From JAVVEG01 sp032251455 (GTDB lineage Bacteria > Pseudomonadota > Gammaproteobacteria > Pseudomonadales > Pseudohongiellaceae), in NCBI GenBank assembly GCA_032251455.1, contig JAVVEG010000012.1, positions 45,478 to 109,477 on the forward strand: DNA of 64,000 bases. The letters are read 5' to 3'. Shown piece after piece: positions 16,982-26,792 of this stretch (position 1 is the stretch's first letter; each line of letters begins with the position of its first letter). Made by a program: the position numbers and the translations under genes. Under the pieces are notes generated by a model. That model saw only the letters and a list, made by a program, of their open reading frames with translations, did not search any database and had not been told where the DNA came from.

Positions 16982-18370
16982 ATGACGCGCACTCTCGGCA
17001 CTCTCGGCCTTTTCCTCACTACCCTTCTCACCACCCTCAGGGAGCGCTTCCCGTTGACCCTGCAGGGTTTTGCCGTGCTGGTACTGGCCCTGGCAGCCCT
17101 GCGTTTTTTTGCCTTCGCGCAGATGGATCTGGTTGTTTTCGCCCTGGCTGTCTGCGCCATTACCATCGTCTGTGCCGCCCTGCTGCTGGTGCTGATCGCC
17201 GGGCTGGTTTTGCGTCAGCGTCAGCGCCGGACACCCTCCCCAGGCAATGAGGGCAATGCCAGGAACGGCATCCAGGCCGAGGCGGGCTATGTCAATGAAA
17301 CCGGGTTCAGCTGGCCGGCCCTGTCCTGGATTCCCCTGGTCAGCCTCTCCTGGGAAATCATCCATCCCGATGCCATCGAGACCCGCAATCGCCTGAGTCC
17401 CCACGACAATCGCTGGGAGGAGCAGATACTGGCACATCGCCGCTGCTACAGCCCGCTTATCATCCGCCGCTACACCCTGACCGATGTTCTCGGCTTTTGC
17501 CGTTTTTCCTGGCGCATCAGCACTCAACAAACCGTCATGGTGCTGCCGCAGAAAGCCCAGTTGCAAAAACTGCCATTTCTGCGTTCCCTGACTGCAGAAG
17601 ATGGTCTACCCAGCCCCTCGGGGAACCCGGAAGGGGATCGCATGGAGATCCGGCCCTATGCACCGGGCGATTCGGTGCGTAATATCATGTGGAAAGTCTA
17701 CGCCCGCAACCGGCACCTGAATGTGCGTCTGGCTGAACGCAGCGTTCATCACAGCAACCGGACCCTGGCCTACCAGCTTAGCGGGCCGGATGATGAAGCC
17801 GCCGCCGCCGTGGCTCGCGTTGCCATCGAAACCGGCGCCCTGGGGGAAGAATGGGTTTTCGGGGCAGACCTGTGTGCGGAACCGACCAGCAATCCGGTCA
17901 CTGCAGTAAGCATGACCGCCAGATCGCGCATACTGGATGGCGCTCTCGATAGCTCTTATGGGAACATCGGGCATGGCAACATCGGGCCTAGAAACATCGG
18001 GCACGGCAACACCGGAGCCTATGGTCTGGACAGATTTCTGCAGCAACAACAGCAACAGGGCGGACTGAACTGCATCATTTTTGCCGGGACCAATGCCACA
18101 GCATGGCTGGGCGCGCTGCGGCAGACAGTGGCACGGTACCCTGGCCGCTATACCGTGGTGCTGGCCACTGATGGGCTGACTGATGAGTACAGGCAACCAT
18201 TGTGGCAACGTCTTCTGTATACTGCCCAGACCAGATCAGGGCAAAACCCGGGAGTTGCTGCCGTCGCAAGCCTGTTGACGCAGCTGGGTCAGTTTGTAGA
18301 ATCCACGGTATTGGTGGACAGGCAAAGCGGGCAGACCTACGATCATCGCCTGAAGAAAATCAACGCCTGA
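16982..18370 (+). CDS. DUF58 domain protein
   Basis: A 462-residue protein with two N-terminal hydrophobic segments (about residues 20-75) and a cytoplasmic or periplasmic DUF58 region. The diagnostic stretch is EIRPYAPGDSVRNIMWK followed by RLAERS at about residues 220-255. DUF58 proteins have a von Willebrand A-like fold and are typically encoded with MoxR ATPases and transglutaminase-like membrane proteins, as here. Start at ATG 16982, 1 bp after the TM2 gene; the longer frame lies inside that gene. Residues 328-347 form a five-residue repeat (NIGHG, NIGPR, NIGHG, NTGAY), which looks like a small internal expansion in a surface loop. Confidence 0.87.
   Translation: MTRTLGTLGLFLTTLLTTLRERFPLTLQGFAVLVLALAALRFFAFAQMDLVVFALAVCAITIVCAALLLVLIAGLVLRQRQRRTPSPGNEGNARNGIQAEAGYVNETGFSWPALSWIPLVSLSWEIIHPDAIETRNRLSPHDNRWEEQILAHRRCYSPLIIRRYTLTDVLGFCRFSWRISTQQTVMVLPQKAQLQKLPFLRSLTAEDGLPSPSGNPEGDRMEIRPYAPGDSVRNIMWKVYARNRHLNVRLAERSVHHSNRTLAYQLSGPDDEAAAAVARVAIETGALGEEWVFGADLCAEPTSNPVTAVSMTARSRILDGALDSSYGNIGHGNIGPRNIGHGNTGAYGLDRFLQQQQQQGGLNCIIFAGTNATAWLGALRQTVARYPGRYTVVLATDGLTDEYRQPLWQRLLYTAQTRSGQNPGVAAVASLLTQLGQFVESTVLVDRQSGQTYDHRLKKINA
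17963..18022 (+). repeat. 15-bp tandem repeat inside the DUF58 gene
   Basis: Four imperfect copies of a 15-bp unit beginning AACATCGGGC or AACACCGGAG lie in frame, and units 1-2 and 3-4 also resemble each other as 30-bp repeats. The reading frame is kept and yields an N-I/T-G-rich loop. Length variation between strains would be expected. Confidence 0.7.
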
Positions 18371-18422
18371 GCACTTTAACAGCCCGCTAAGCAGATAAGC
18401 AGGATTACGCAGGTAAGTAGCC

Positions 18423-20567
18423 ATGATGAATCAAGCAAGCAGCACCAGCCAGTTTCTGCCGGGCAGCGTACGGGCTGTGATCCTGGCGACCAGCTACTGG
18501 GTTCTGAGCATCGCCCTGACCACGGTCAGCGGCTCAACAGCAGCCTTCGCCGGCTGTCTGCTGGGCTGTCTTGCCATTGACAGCCGGATACAGAAACCCC
18601 CATTGGCTAGCCTGCGACTGCCTGCGCTGATGCTGGCCTGTCTGCTGCTTATCCTGGCCGGCCAGCTGCTGGCCGGACTGGTTACCGACAGCACCCTGCT
18701 TACCGGTCTGTTCGGAGCCATGACCGGATTCCAGATAGCCGAAAGCCTGCGCTGGTTTCTGTTGGCCATGGGCATGACCATGGGCATGAGACTGCTTGCC
18801 CACCGGACCAGCTATGGCCGGGTGCTGGAGATACTGTTTGTTGCCTCGGCTTTCGTTATCACCTTGTCCGCACACCGTCAGGGCATGATCAACCGACCTT
18901 TTTTCATCGGTGACTTTGCCCTGGTCCGGGGCATCGATCCGACCTCCATCCTGATGGCCACCGGCTGTGCCGCAGTGCTGTCATTGGCCGCCTTGCTGAT
19001 CATGGAAAAAAACCATCGCCGCCTGCCCTATCATTTTGGCGTGCTGGGTCTGCTGTGTTTCTCGCTGCTTGTCTACATCCAGTTCTTCGGCCTGCCAACA
19101 CCCCAGGTCACCGACACCATGGGGCTGACCGGCCAGGCCGGCAATGCCGCCTCCGGTCAATCGAACAACCCCTTCAGCGATGGTGAGAATGACTTCCAGA
19201 ATCGGGAGGCGCCAGTCGCCATTGTTCTGTTCCGCGATGATTATGAGCCGGAAGGCGGCGCTTATTATTTCCGCGAATCTGCCTACTCCCAATTCAATGG
19301 CAGCATGCTGGACTATGCCTCCAGTCCGGATCTGGATCAGGATCTGATCGAGCATTTCACCAATAGCAGTGTTGCCATCAGTGAGCCTCTGCCAGCCTCC
19401 GGCCTGCGGCGCCAGGTACGCACTTCCATCGGGCTGCTGACGCCCCATCGCAACCCCTTTGGCCTGGATACACCGGTCTCCTACACCAATACCCCAAACC
19501 CGAACAGCACCCGCTTCAAACAGACCTACGATGTCGTTTCCGAGGTGCCACAGTTTGATTTTTCCAGCCTGACCGGACATGCACCCGGGGCCGCCAACTG
19601 GACCCTGCAACAGTGGCAGGAATATCTGGAAATGCCGGATGATCCCCGTTATCAGGAACTGGCCTCCTCTCTGTTGCAGTCACTGCGCCCGGAGTTCGCT
19701 GATGACCCTTATGCCAAAGCGCTGGTCATCAAATCCTATCTGGATGAAAACGGTACCTATAGCCTCAAGAATGACCATGCCTATGCGGGAGACCCGGCCG
19801 GGTCTTTCCTGTTTGGCGACATGACGGGCTATTGCATGCATTTTGCCTTCTCCGCCACCTACCTGTATCGCAGTATCGGCATTCCTGCCCGGGTCGGCAT
19901 CGGTTATTCCGTGCCGGCTGCCAACCGGGCTGGTGGCTCGGCCCTGCTGATTCAGGCCATCCATGGCCATGCCTGGCCAGAGATTTACCTGCGTGATATC
20001 GGCTGGGTCATCGTAGACCCGGCCCCTTCAAGAACCCTGGTCGACATGTCGGTAGACCCCCAGGACGGCCTGCAGCAAATGCTGGGTGACATGCTGCGCG
20101 ATGAAGCGGCGTTCGAGGAATTTATGAGCACACAACAGGGCATCGGCATCGATATCCAGGTTCTGGTCAGAACCGCCCTGCTTTTATTACTCGCGGCCCT
20201 GTTGTCTGCCTATCTGATCAGACTCTACCGACTGCTGATCCCACTCTTGGCCAGCGACCAGCAACTGTACCGGTTGGCCTATCGCGCCGAACTGGACCGC
20301 CTGGCAGCAGCAGGCATTACCCGTCGTCATGGAGAGACCCGGGAAGAGTTTGCCAACAGGGTAGGCGACCTGTCACCTTCATTCAGGGAAATGACCCGAC
20401 AACATCTGCTGCTGGCCATGGGCAGAGAGCACACCGAACAGCCGGGCATGGCAAACTCCTGGCTGCTTCTGCGCAAGAAAATCCGCACGGAACTCGGCAG
20501 CACCCTGCCCTGGTGGCAGCGCCTGCTTGCACTGATCAATCCAGTATCCTGGCTGAGTGTGCATTGA
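18423..20567 (+). CDS. Transglutaminase-like membrane protein (TgpA type)
   Basis: A 714-residue protein with about six N-terminal membrane segments (residues 15-225), a large periplasmic part, one more membrane segment near residue 590 and a C-terminal cytoplasmic DUF4129-like tail. The transglutaminase/protease triad is Cys471 (GYCMHFAFSATYLYRSIGIPAR in two parts), His516 (HAWPEIYL) and Asp532 (VIVDPAP). TgpA of Pseudomonas is an essential periplasmic transglutaminase; whether this homologue is essential cannot be told. It sits between DUF58 and MoxR, its usual partners, and overlaps no upstream gene. Confidence 0.9.
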   Translation: MMNQASSTSQFLPGSVRAVILATSYWVLSIALTTVSGSTAAFAGCLLGCLAIDSRIQKPPLASLRLPALMLACLLLILAGQLLAGLVTDSTLLTGLFGAMTGFQIAESLRWFLLAMGMTMGMRLLAHRTSYGRVLEILFVASAFVITLSAHRQGMINRPFFIGDFALVRGIDPTSILMATGCAAVLSLAALLIMEKNHRRLPYHFGVLGLLCFSLLVYIQFFGLPTPQVTDTMGLTGQAGNAASGQSNNPFSDGENDFQNREAPVAIVLFRDDYEPEGGAYYFRESAYSQFNGSMLDYASSPDLDQDLIEHFTNSSVAISEPLPASGLRRQVRTSIGLLTPHRNPFGLDTPVSYTNTPNPNSTRFKQTYDVVSEVPQFDFSSLTGHAPGAANWTLQQWQEYLEMPDDPRYQELASSLLQSLRPEFADDPYAKALVIKSYLDENGTYSLKNDHAYAGDPAGSFLFGDMTGYCMHFAFSATYLYRSIGIPARVGIGYSVPAANRAGGSALLIQAIHGHAWPEIYLRDIGWVIVDPAPSRTLVDMSVDPQDGLQQMLGDMLRDEAAFEEFMSTQQGIGIDIQVLVRTALLLLLAALLSAYLIRLYRLLIPLLASDQQLYRLAYRAELDRLAAAGITRRHGETREEFANRVGDLSPSFREMTRQHLLLAMGREHTEQPGMANSWLLLRKKIRTELGSTLPWWQRLLALINPVSWLSVH

Positions 20568-20595
20568 TATCAAGGAATCACTGGAGAAACTCTCT

Positions 20596-21699
20596 ATGAG
20601 TATGGAATCAGACAACGCGCTGGCGGAAACCCTGGCAGAGAACAACACAGTTGCAAGCCCTGCGCTAAACCAGACAGAAACCCTGACACAGGCGGCGGGC
20701 ACAGCCAGTGAGTTGAGCCAGGCCAGGGCAGTACTGCACCGCCTTGCTGCTGCGGTAAAGGCCCAGGTACTGGGTCGTGACCGGGTCATTGAACTGGTCA
20801 TCATCGCCCTGGTTGCCGATGGTCATGTGCTGTTGGAGGACTTCCCCGGCTCGGGCAAAACCACGCTTGCCAAGGCCCTGGGGGAAGCCATAGTCAGCAC
20901 CGATAAAAATGCGGCAGCCGAGTTCATCGCGCCGTTCCGACGCATTCAGTTCACCCCGGATCTGCTGCCCTCGGATGTGACCGGCGGTGCTGTCTTCGAT
21001 ACCAGCAGCAATTCTTTTCACTTCCGCCACGGCCCGGTTTTTGCGCATGTCGTTCTGGCCGATGAAATCAACCGCACCTCGCCCAAGGTTCAATCCGCCA
21101 TGCTGGAGGCCATGGGTGAAAAACAGGTCACTGCCGACAACATCACCTATGCCCTGGATGAACTGTTTTTTGTCATCGCCACCCAGAATCCACTGGACCT
21201 GGCCGGCACCTATCCGCTGCCCACCCCGCAACTGGACCGCTTCCTGTTCAAGATCACCATGGAGCATATAGACCGGCAGGCTGAACTCGATGTACTGGAC
21301 ACCTATCAACAGCGTCGTGACCAGACCGGCTCGGAACAACATCAGGTCAGCAGGGATGAAGTCCTTGCCGCCAGAACCATTATCGACCGCGCGGTTTACA
21401 TCTCGCCTGCCATCAAGACTGCACTGGTCGATACCTCGATAAATCTGCGCAATGACGAACGGGTGCTGCAGGGCAATTCCACCCGCAGCCTGGTCTTGCT
21501 GTTACCAGCGCTGCAGATACATGCCGTTCTGCGCGACCGCGATTATGTCAGTGCCGATGACATCAAAGCCCTGTTGCCTGCTGTCCTGCAGCACCGGGTA
21601 GAGCTGGCTCCTGGTGTGACGGATTTCTCCAAAGTTTTGCAAGACTGCCTGCGCGATCCCATGGAAAAACTCGCCCGCAGCACGCTGAACCGAACATAA
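20596..21699 (+). CDS. MoxR family AAA+ ATPase
   Basis: A 367-residue AAA+ ATPase. The Walker A is FPGSGKTT, Walker B is VVLADEIN followed by RTSPKVQSAMLEAM, and the sensor region FVIATQNPLDLAGTYPLP is diagnostic of MoxR. MoxR proteins act as chaperone-like ATPases for membrane or metal-cofactor complexes, usually with DUF58 and von Willebrand factor proteins. Here the gene follows the transglutaminase instead of leading the operon. Start chosen at ATG 20596 behind GGAGA; the 20557 frame start would overlap the end of the preceding gene. Confidence 0.92.
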   Translation: MSMESDNALAETLAENNTVASPALNQTETLTQAAGTASELSQARAVLHRLAAAVKAQVLGRDRVIELVIIALVADGHVLLEDFPGSGKTTLAKALGEAIVSTDKNAAAEFIAPFRRIQFTPDLLPSDVTGGAVFDTSSNSFHFRHGPVFAHVVLADEINRTSPKVQSAMLEAMGEKQVTADNITYALDELFFVIATQNPLDLAGTYPLPTPQLDRFLFKITMEHIDRQAELDVLDTYQQRRDQTGSEQHQVSRDEVLAARTIIDRAVYISPAIKTALVDTSINLRNDERVLQGNSTRSLVLLLPALQIHAVLRDRDYVSADDIKALLPAVLQHRVELAPGVTDFSKVLQDCLRDPMEKLARSTLNRT

Positions 21700-21721
21700 A
21701 CGGGTCAGGAGTCTGGCTTTG

Positions 21722-23824
21722 ATGTATAAGCTCTTCTTCTTGTTGGACAAAGCGGTACAGCGCCAGGTCAGACTATCCGACCTGCTCCTGTACTGGTTGT
21801 TGTGCGGGCTGTTATGTGGACTGTTGCTGCTGACAGCAGGCCGCCTGTCCGCACAGGATCTTTCCGGACTGGATGAACTGGCACTGCCTCCGATACCCGA
21901 GCAACCCTGTTTTGGCCTGCTTGGCATTACCGAATCCCGGGCACTGTCTATCTGTGATGCTCTCTACCTGCGCGAGAATGTCCGTGCCCGTGAACTGGCC
22001 CAACGCTGGTTGAATCAGGAACCGGATTCGCCTGCCGCCCAGTTCGCCATGGCCGAAGTTCTGGCCCAGGTGGAAGGCAATCTGCCGCGTGCGCTGTTCC
22101 ATCTGAAACAGACCGAAACCTTGACCAATTACAGCTCTCTGGGTCGCGCCTTGGCAGATGGCAATATGGAATGGCATTATCTGGCCTTGACCCAGTTGTC
22201 CTATATTCATCAGCTCATGGGTGACCAGGAGGCTTCGCTGCTTTACCTGGACAAGATCCGGGACATCTATGGCCAGGACACCGAATCGTTCCGGGGCTGG
22301 CCACTGATCAAACTGAAACGCTACGATGAGGCCCGGGCCAGCGCCGAAAAAGTACTCAGCAGTACCGACAACCCCAATGAGCGCAGCCGCGCCTGGAACA
22401 CCCTGTGTGCGGTCGAACTGGCCGACCTGCGCCCTGATGAATCGTTGCTGGCCTGTGAGCGTGCCATCAGTGAGGATGAGAATTTTGCTATCAGCGAGGC
22501 CAGCAGTGTGGATACCGTGCACCTGCTCAATGCCTCGGAAGTCTCGCTCAGCCTGTTGCGCATGGAAGAAGCCGAAAGCTATCTGCGCCAGGCAGTGCGT
22601 GGCGTCAACCCGGACAGTGTCGGCAATCCCTGGATTAATCTGTTGTACCTGACCATGTCGCAGGCCCGCCTCGATGAAGCCCGGTCAGCGCTGGACAATA
22701 TGATGTTCTGGCGCAATGCCCAATCGCCCTTGGTCAATGTCATGAACCGGGCCGAGCATTATATGGTCAGCGGCATGTTCCTGCTGCTGGCCGGGTATGG
22801 CGAAGACGCTGCCCGGCTCAGTGCAGCAGCCCTCAGCCAACCGGATCGCACCGGATCTTACACTGCCGATGAAAGCCAGAAGGATTCCATCGCCGCCCTG
22901 CTGGACAGCACCGCCAACCGACTTGCCCTGGCGCTCAAGCAGGAAGAAATCGCCGCCACACCCTGGTTCGCCACCATTCCCCTACGCGCGCAATCCTGGG
23001 CTCTGCAGTTCAAGGCCTGGCGTTCGGCCCGACACGCAGCCTCCCTGTTTGCAGACAGGGAAACCCTCAAGAACAGGCTGCGCCCCTATGCGCCGCTGGA
23101 TGTCCACATTCCGGAATGGATGGAGCTGGAACTGGTCGACATCATGGGGCCAGGTATCATTGCTGCTGCACTTGACGAGGCCAGGGCAGAAGGCATGTTC
23201 AGTCTCAATGAAGGTTACTACTTCTCCTATCGCACCGGCATTGCCTGGTCACGGCGGCAGACAGCAGAGGTTCTTCGCTATGGCCAACAGGCTCTTGAAC
23301 TCTTGCCTGAACGTGAAATGCTGTTGCGGACCCGGGTTTCCGCCTATATGGCGGATGCCGCCTGGCGCCAGGACGATTTCTCTACTGCGTTAAGCCTGTA
23401 CTCCGAGGTACTGCAAAATGACCCCGGCCTGCCCCGGCGGCTGGGACTGGCCCTGCCGGTAGACTTCCGCTTTGTCGATACTGCCCAGGCCGCAGAACTG
23501 TCCTCTTATCTGGCCGCCTCCCCACGCTTTCGCCGGCACCCCAATGGCTTCCTGTTGGAAATCACTGCCACCGACGGTTTTCAAGCCTGCCTGCGACAAC
23601 GCAATGAGGCCGAAATTGCCTGTCAGCAACTCGAAATTCCTGAAACCGATGAGAGCAGATCACCTGCCCAACTGCTTGCCGCCCAGTTCCAGCGCCGCCT
23701 GTTCACCCCGGGTTATGTGCTGGACCCGGCGCAGAGATTGGCTTTACTCGGCTCAAGTGTCATACTGACGCGCCAGAATAATCCTGGTTCCCAGCAAGAC
23801 CAGAATGCCATCAGGCAGCGCTGA
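21722..23824 (+). CDS. Large TPR-type protein, secreted or membrane anchored
   Basis: About 700 residues. Residues 20-45 form a signal-type hydrophobic stretch ending near GRLSAQD, so the rest is likely periplasmic. Helical repeats with TPR spacing occupy residues about 75-320 (ARELAQRWLNQEPDSPAAQFAMAEV in two parts; RAWNTLCAVELADLRPDESL), and more near 510-580. Only one conserved-looking Cys cluster occurs near the C-terminus. No enzyme motif is seen. It is the last gene of the TM2, DUF58, transglutaminase, MoxR cluster and probably scaffolds that complex. A TTG at 21719 just before ATG 21722 fits the AGGAG spacing slightly better, so the exact start is uncertain. Confidence 0.75.
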   Translation: MYKLFFLLDKAVQRQVRLSDLLLYWLLCGLLCGLLLLTAGRLSAQDLSGLDELALPPIPEQPCFGLLGITESRALSICDALYLRENVRARELAQRWLNQEPDSPAAQFAMAEVLAQVEGNLPRALFHLKQTETLTNYSSLGRALADGNMEWHYLALTQLSYIHQLMGDQEASLLYLDKIRDIYGQDTESFRGWPLIKLKRYDEARASAEKVLSSTDNPNERSRAWNTLCAVELADLRPDESLLACERAISEDENFAISEASSVDTVHLLNASEVSLSLLRMEEAESYLRQAVRGVNPDSVGNPWINLLYLTMSQARLDEARSALDNMMFWRNAQSPLVNVMNRAEHYMVSGMFLLLAGYGEDAARLSAAALSQPDRTGSYTADESQKDSIAALLDSTANRLALALKQEEIAATPWFATIPLRAQSWALQFKAWRSARHAASLFADRETLKNRLRPYAPLDVHIPEWMELELVDIMGPGIIAAALDEARAEGMFSLNEGYYFSYRTGIAWSRRQTAEVLRYGQQALELLPEREMLLRTRVSAYMADAAWRQDDFSTALSLYSEVLQNDPGLPRRLGLALPVDFRFVDTAQAAELSSYLAASPRFRRHPNGFLLEITATDGFQACLRQRNEAEIACQQLEIPETDESRSPAQLLAAQFQRRLFTPGYVLDPAQRLALLGSSVILTRQNNPGSQQDQNAIRQR

Positions 23825-23901
23825 TACAAGGGAGCCTCCGCCCTGGCCATCGCATGCCGGCCTTGAACCATGCAGCAGACACTATCCGGGTGGAATTGCA
23901 C

Positions 23902-25086
23902 ATGCCAGAACAATCTCAACGCCTGTCGCGCAGCCTGATCATGTTGCTCGCGGCAGCCTCTGCACTGGGCCCCGTGGCCATGCAGATATTGCTGCCGGCA
24001 GTCCCGGTTCTGAAAGAAAGTTTTGGTGTCAGCACCGCCGTAGCCCAACTTACCCTGAGCCTATCCATGGCAGCCATTGCCCTGGCCACCCTGGCCTATG
24101 GCCCGCTGTCCGATCAATTTGGACGCAGACCGGTCATTATCGGCGGTATCCTCATCACTATCCTGGGTTCGGTACTGTGCATCATGGCACCCACCATTGA
24201 ATTGCTGATTGCGGGGCGCATCGTCCAGGCAGCCGGTGGAGCGGTGGGCCTGGTTGTTGCCCGCGCCATCGTCCGTGATCTGTATGATGCCCGCGAGGCG
24301 GCTGCCGTCATCGCCACCCTGGTCATGGTGATGGTGGTGATGCCGATGCTCTCGCCCGCCCTGGGCGGGGAATTGATGGTATTGTTCGGTTGGCGGTCGG
24401 TATTCTACCTGGTGGCGATAGTCAGCTTTGTGCTGCTGATCCTGATGCTGCGTCAGTTGCCTGAATCCCTGCAAACACCCATTCCCTTCACTGGCATCGT
24501 CGCCATGTTGAGCAGCTACGTGCGTTTGCTGCGTTCCAGAATCTTCTGTGGTTACGCCTTCAATGTGGCATTTGTCTCGGTGGTTTTTTTCAGTTTTATT
24601 TCTGCCGCACCAGAGATCATGGTCAATGTCTACCACCGTCCGGCCACCGAATACGGCTATTATTTCATCATGGTGCCCCTGGGGTTCATGATCGGTAATT
24701 ATCTGGCTCGACGTTTTGCTGCCCGGGTGGGCATCCAGCGCATGATCGACGCCGGCACACAGATCACCATTGTCGGTGTTGTGGTCACGCTGGGGTTGCA
24801 GTATCTGGGTTTCACCCATCCTCTATCCCTGTTCCTGCCGGTCAGCTTTGCCATCTTTGGCAATGGCATCACCCTGCCCAACGCCCAGGCTGGAGCCATC
24901 AATGAATTTCCAGCCATGGCTGGCAGTGCTTCGGGTCTTACCGGTTTCCTGCAGATGGGTTTCTCGGCCGTGGCGGCGCAACTGGTAGCCATTATTTTCA
25001 ATGGCACGGTTTACCCGATGCTGTTGATGATGTTGCTGGCAGCAGTCATTTCCTTTTTTGCTTTCCGCCTGTTCGTGCCCAGATAG
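23902..25086 (+). CDS. MFS drug transporter, Bcr/CflA family
   Basis: A 394-residue transporter with about 12 membrane segments. Motif A between TM2 and TM3 is GPLSDQFGRRPVI and the motif-C-like region is GAVGLVVARAIVRDLYD, both typical of Bcr/CflA drug:H+ antiporters. Such proteins export bicyclomycin, chloramphenicol or dipeptides; the substrate here is unknown. Start placed at ATG 23902, preceded by GGTGGA at a good distance; an upstream ATG at 23854 has no ribosome site. It converges on the Na+/Pi cotransporter with only 9 bp between stops. Confidence 0.88.
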   Translation: MPEQSQRLSRSLIMLLAAASALGPVAMQILLPAVPVLKESFGVSTAVAQLTLSLSMAAIALATLAYGPLSDQFGRRPVIIGGILITILGSVLCIMAPTIELLIAGRIVQAAGGAVGLVVARAIVRDLYDAREAAAVIATLVMVMVVMPMLSPALGGELMVLFGWRSVFYLVAIVSFVLLILMLRQLPESLQTPIPFTGIVAMLSSYVRLLRSRIFCGYAFNVAFVSVVFFSFISAAPEIMVNVYHRPATEYGYYFIMVPLGFMIGNYLARRFAARVGIQRMIDAGTQITIVGVVVTLGLQYLGFTHPLSLFLPVSFAIFGNGITLPNAQAGAINEFPAMAGSASGLTGFLQMGFSAVAAQLVAIIFNGTVYPMLLMMLLAAVISFFAFRLFVPR

Positions 25087-25095
25087 GGCTCTGGC

Positions 25096-26763
25096 TCAGG
25101 GGATGCCAGCATAGGCTTGCAGGAAGTTCAGGGAATGGCTCTTGATATGCTTGAGGGTGACAAACATATCACTGAACGTCTGTGCCGGAATGGAGTGACA
25201 GGTGCCCTCCTTGATGCGATCCATGTGCTGCTCCCGCATCTTCTTTGCGACCTTGTTCAGCTTCCTTGACTCCTGCAATAACACCTCCACCCGGGGCATG
25301 CTGACATGTTTTCGGCGGGCCTCGACCACTTTGTCAAAATACAGGCTGACATCATCGTAGAAGGACAGGATATCGTGCCAGGCGGCCGGACTGACCCCTT
25401 CCTTGCGTTTGTACAGACGGCTGCGGTAAATACTCAAGGACTGCAGTGAATCGGCAATACTTTCAATCTCATCGGCCATCCGCACCAGAGTATAGGCGCG
25501 GGTGGACTGGTTCCTGGTAATCGTGTTGGTTTGCAGGATTGTGATGAAATTGATCATCTCTTCCTCGATATTGTCGGTGATATCCTCCAGATGGTTGATG
25601 CGCTCAAACAAGGTCTTGTCATGCTGCTCACCGGCACAGTATTGCCGGGTTATGGCAAACATTTCACGGGTGATTTCAACCATGTTGTCCATTTCCAGGT
25701 CGGCCTGTTGCAAGGCCACTTCGGGAGCCATGGTGGCCTGCGTACCCAGGTATTTCAGCTTGTGTATTTCCTTGCCCTCTTTTTGAGGTACCAGCCAGGT
25801 CACGAACCGGGTCAGCGTGCCAATCAACGGGATCCAGAACAAGACATTGAGCACATTGAACATCGTGTGCGCGACGGCAATGTGCCAGGCAATATTGGGA
25901 CGACTGCCGTCAGCCAGCTGCAGATCTGCCGGACCCGACACAATGGAGTCAATGAAAGTGACATAAAACGGGAATACGCTGACGAACAACAAAGCCCCCA
26001 GTATATTGAAAATGGCGTGTGCCCTGGCGGCCCGCACCGCCGAGGTATTGGCTCCGAAAGCCGCCAGTTGAGCGGTTATCGTGGTACCTATGTTCTCACC
26101 GATGATCAGACCTACCGCTGTATCGAAATCGATGACACCGGTCGAAGCCAGGGTCATGGTAATGCCCAGCATGGCTGAACTGCTTTGGATGATGACTGTC
26201 AACAGGCAACCGACCAGAACGCAGGCGAGCAGGCTGAGCAGGGTTTCTGCATCAAACAGGTACAGGTAGGAGATGAAATTGGCATCGGTGCGCAAAGGGG
26301 CAAACGCACCACTCATGAACTCGAGACCGGTAAAGATCAGGCCAAGTGCGACCAGGGCCTTGCCTGCCGTATTGGCGGCCGAGGAACTGGCTGCCAGCAT
26401 GGGGTAGACGCCTAGGCCGATCAACAACAGCCCGTATTTGCCCACTTTGATCGAAATGATCCAGCCGGTAATGGTGGTGCCAATATTGGCACCCAGGATG
26501 ACGCCAATCGCCTGTTTCAGCTCCATCAGGCCGGCATTGACCAGGCTGACGGTCATGACCGTGGAGATACTGCTGGATTGTACAAAGACGGTGATGCCGA
26601 CTCCGGCAAGTACCGCAAGCATACGGTTTTTGGTCAAGGTGGCCAAAATACGCTTGATGGCTTCCTTGCCGCTTGATTGCAGCGATTCCGAAAGATAACG
26701 CAGGCCAAGAAAGAACAGACCCAGGCCGCCTATCGCCGTATAGCTTATTTCGAAGTAATTCAT
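25096..26763 (-). CDS. Na+/phosphate cotransporter family protein with PhoU-like tail
   Basis: A 555-residue membrane protein. Two Na/Pi cotransporter repeats are visible, each with the QSSS signature (VQSSSISTVMTVSLVNAG near residue 62 and VIIQSSSAMLGITMTLAS near 190) and a GANIGTT or GENIGTT loop. Residues about 335-555 are helical and PhoU-like, a combination seen in NptA/YjbB relatives. YjbB in Escherichia coli exports phosphate, while others import it, so direction is not settled. A Pho box directly upstream strengthens the phosphate assignment. No strong ribosome site precedes the ATG. Confidence 0.9.
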   Translation of the reverse strand: MNYFEISYTAIGGLGLFFLGLRYLSESLQSSGKEAIKRILATLTKNRMLAVLAGVGITVFVQSSSISTVMTVSLVNAGLMELKQAIGVILGANIGTTITGWIISIKVGKYGLLLIGLGVYPMLAASSSAANTAGKALVALGLIFTGLEFMSGAFAPLRTDANFISYLYLFDAETLLSLLACVLVGCLLTVIIQSSSAMLGITMTLASTGVIDFDTAVGLIIGENIGTTITAQLAAFGANTSAVRAARAHAIFNILGALLFVSVFPFYVTFIDSIVSGPADLQLADGSRPNIAWHIAVAHTMFNVLNVLFWIPLIGTLTRFVTWLVPQKEGKEIHKLKYLGTQATMAPEVALQQADLEMDNMVEITREMFAITRQYCAGEQHDKTLFERINHLEDITDNIEEEMINFITILQTNTITRNQSTRAYTLVRMADEIESIADSLQSLSIYRSRLYKRKEGVSPAAWHDILSFYDDVSLYFDKVVEARRKHVSMPRVEVLLQESRKLNKVAKKMREQHMDRIKEGTCHSIPAQTFSDMFVTLKHIKSHSLNFLQAYAGIP

Positions 26764-26792
26764 TTGGGGCGCAGTCTAGTCAAAGCGCCGAA

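Noticed and set aside
24061..24819. 252-codon minus-strand frame rich in His, Gln and Asp
   Set aside because: Antisense of the MFS transporter; low-complexity composition comes from the complementary hydrophobic codons.
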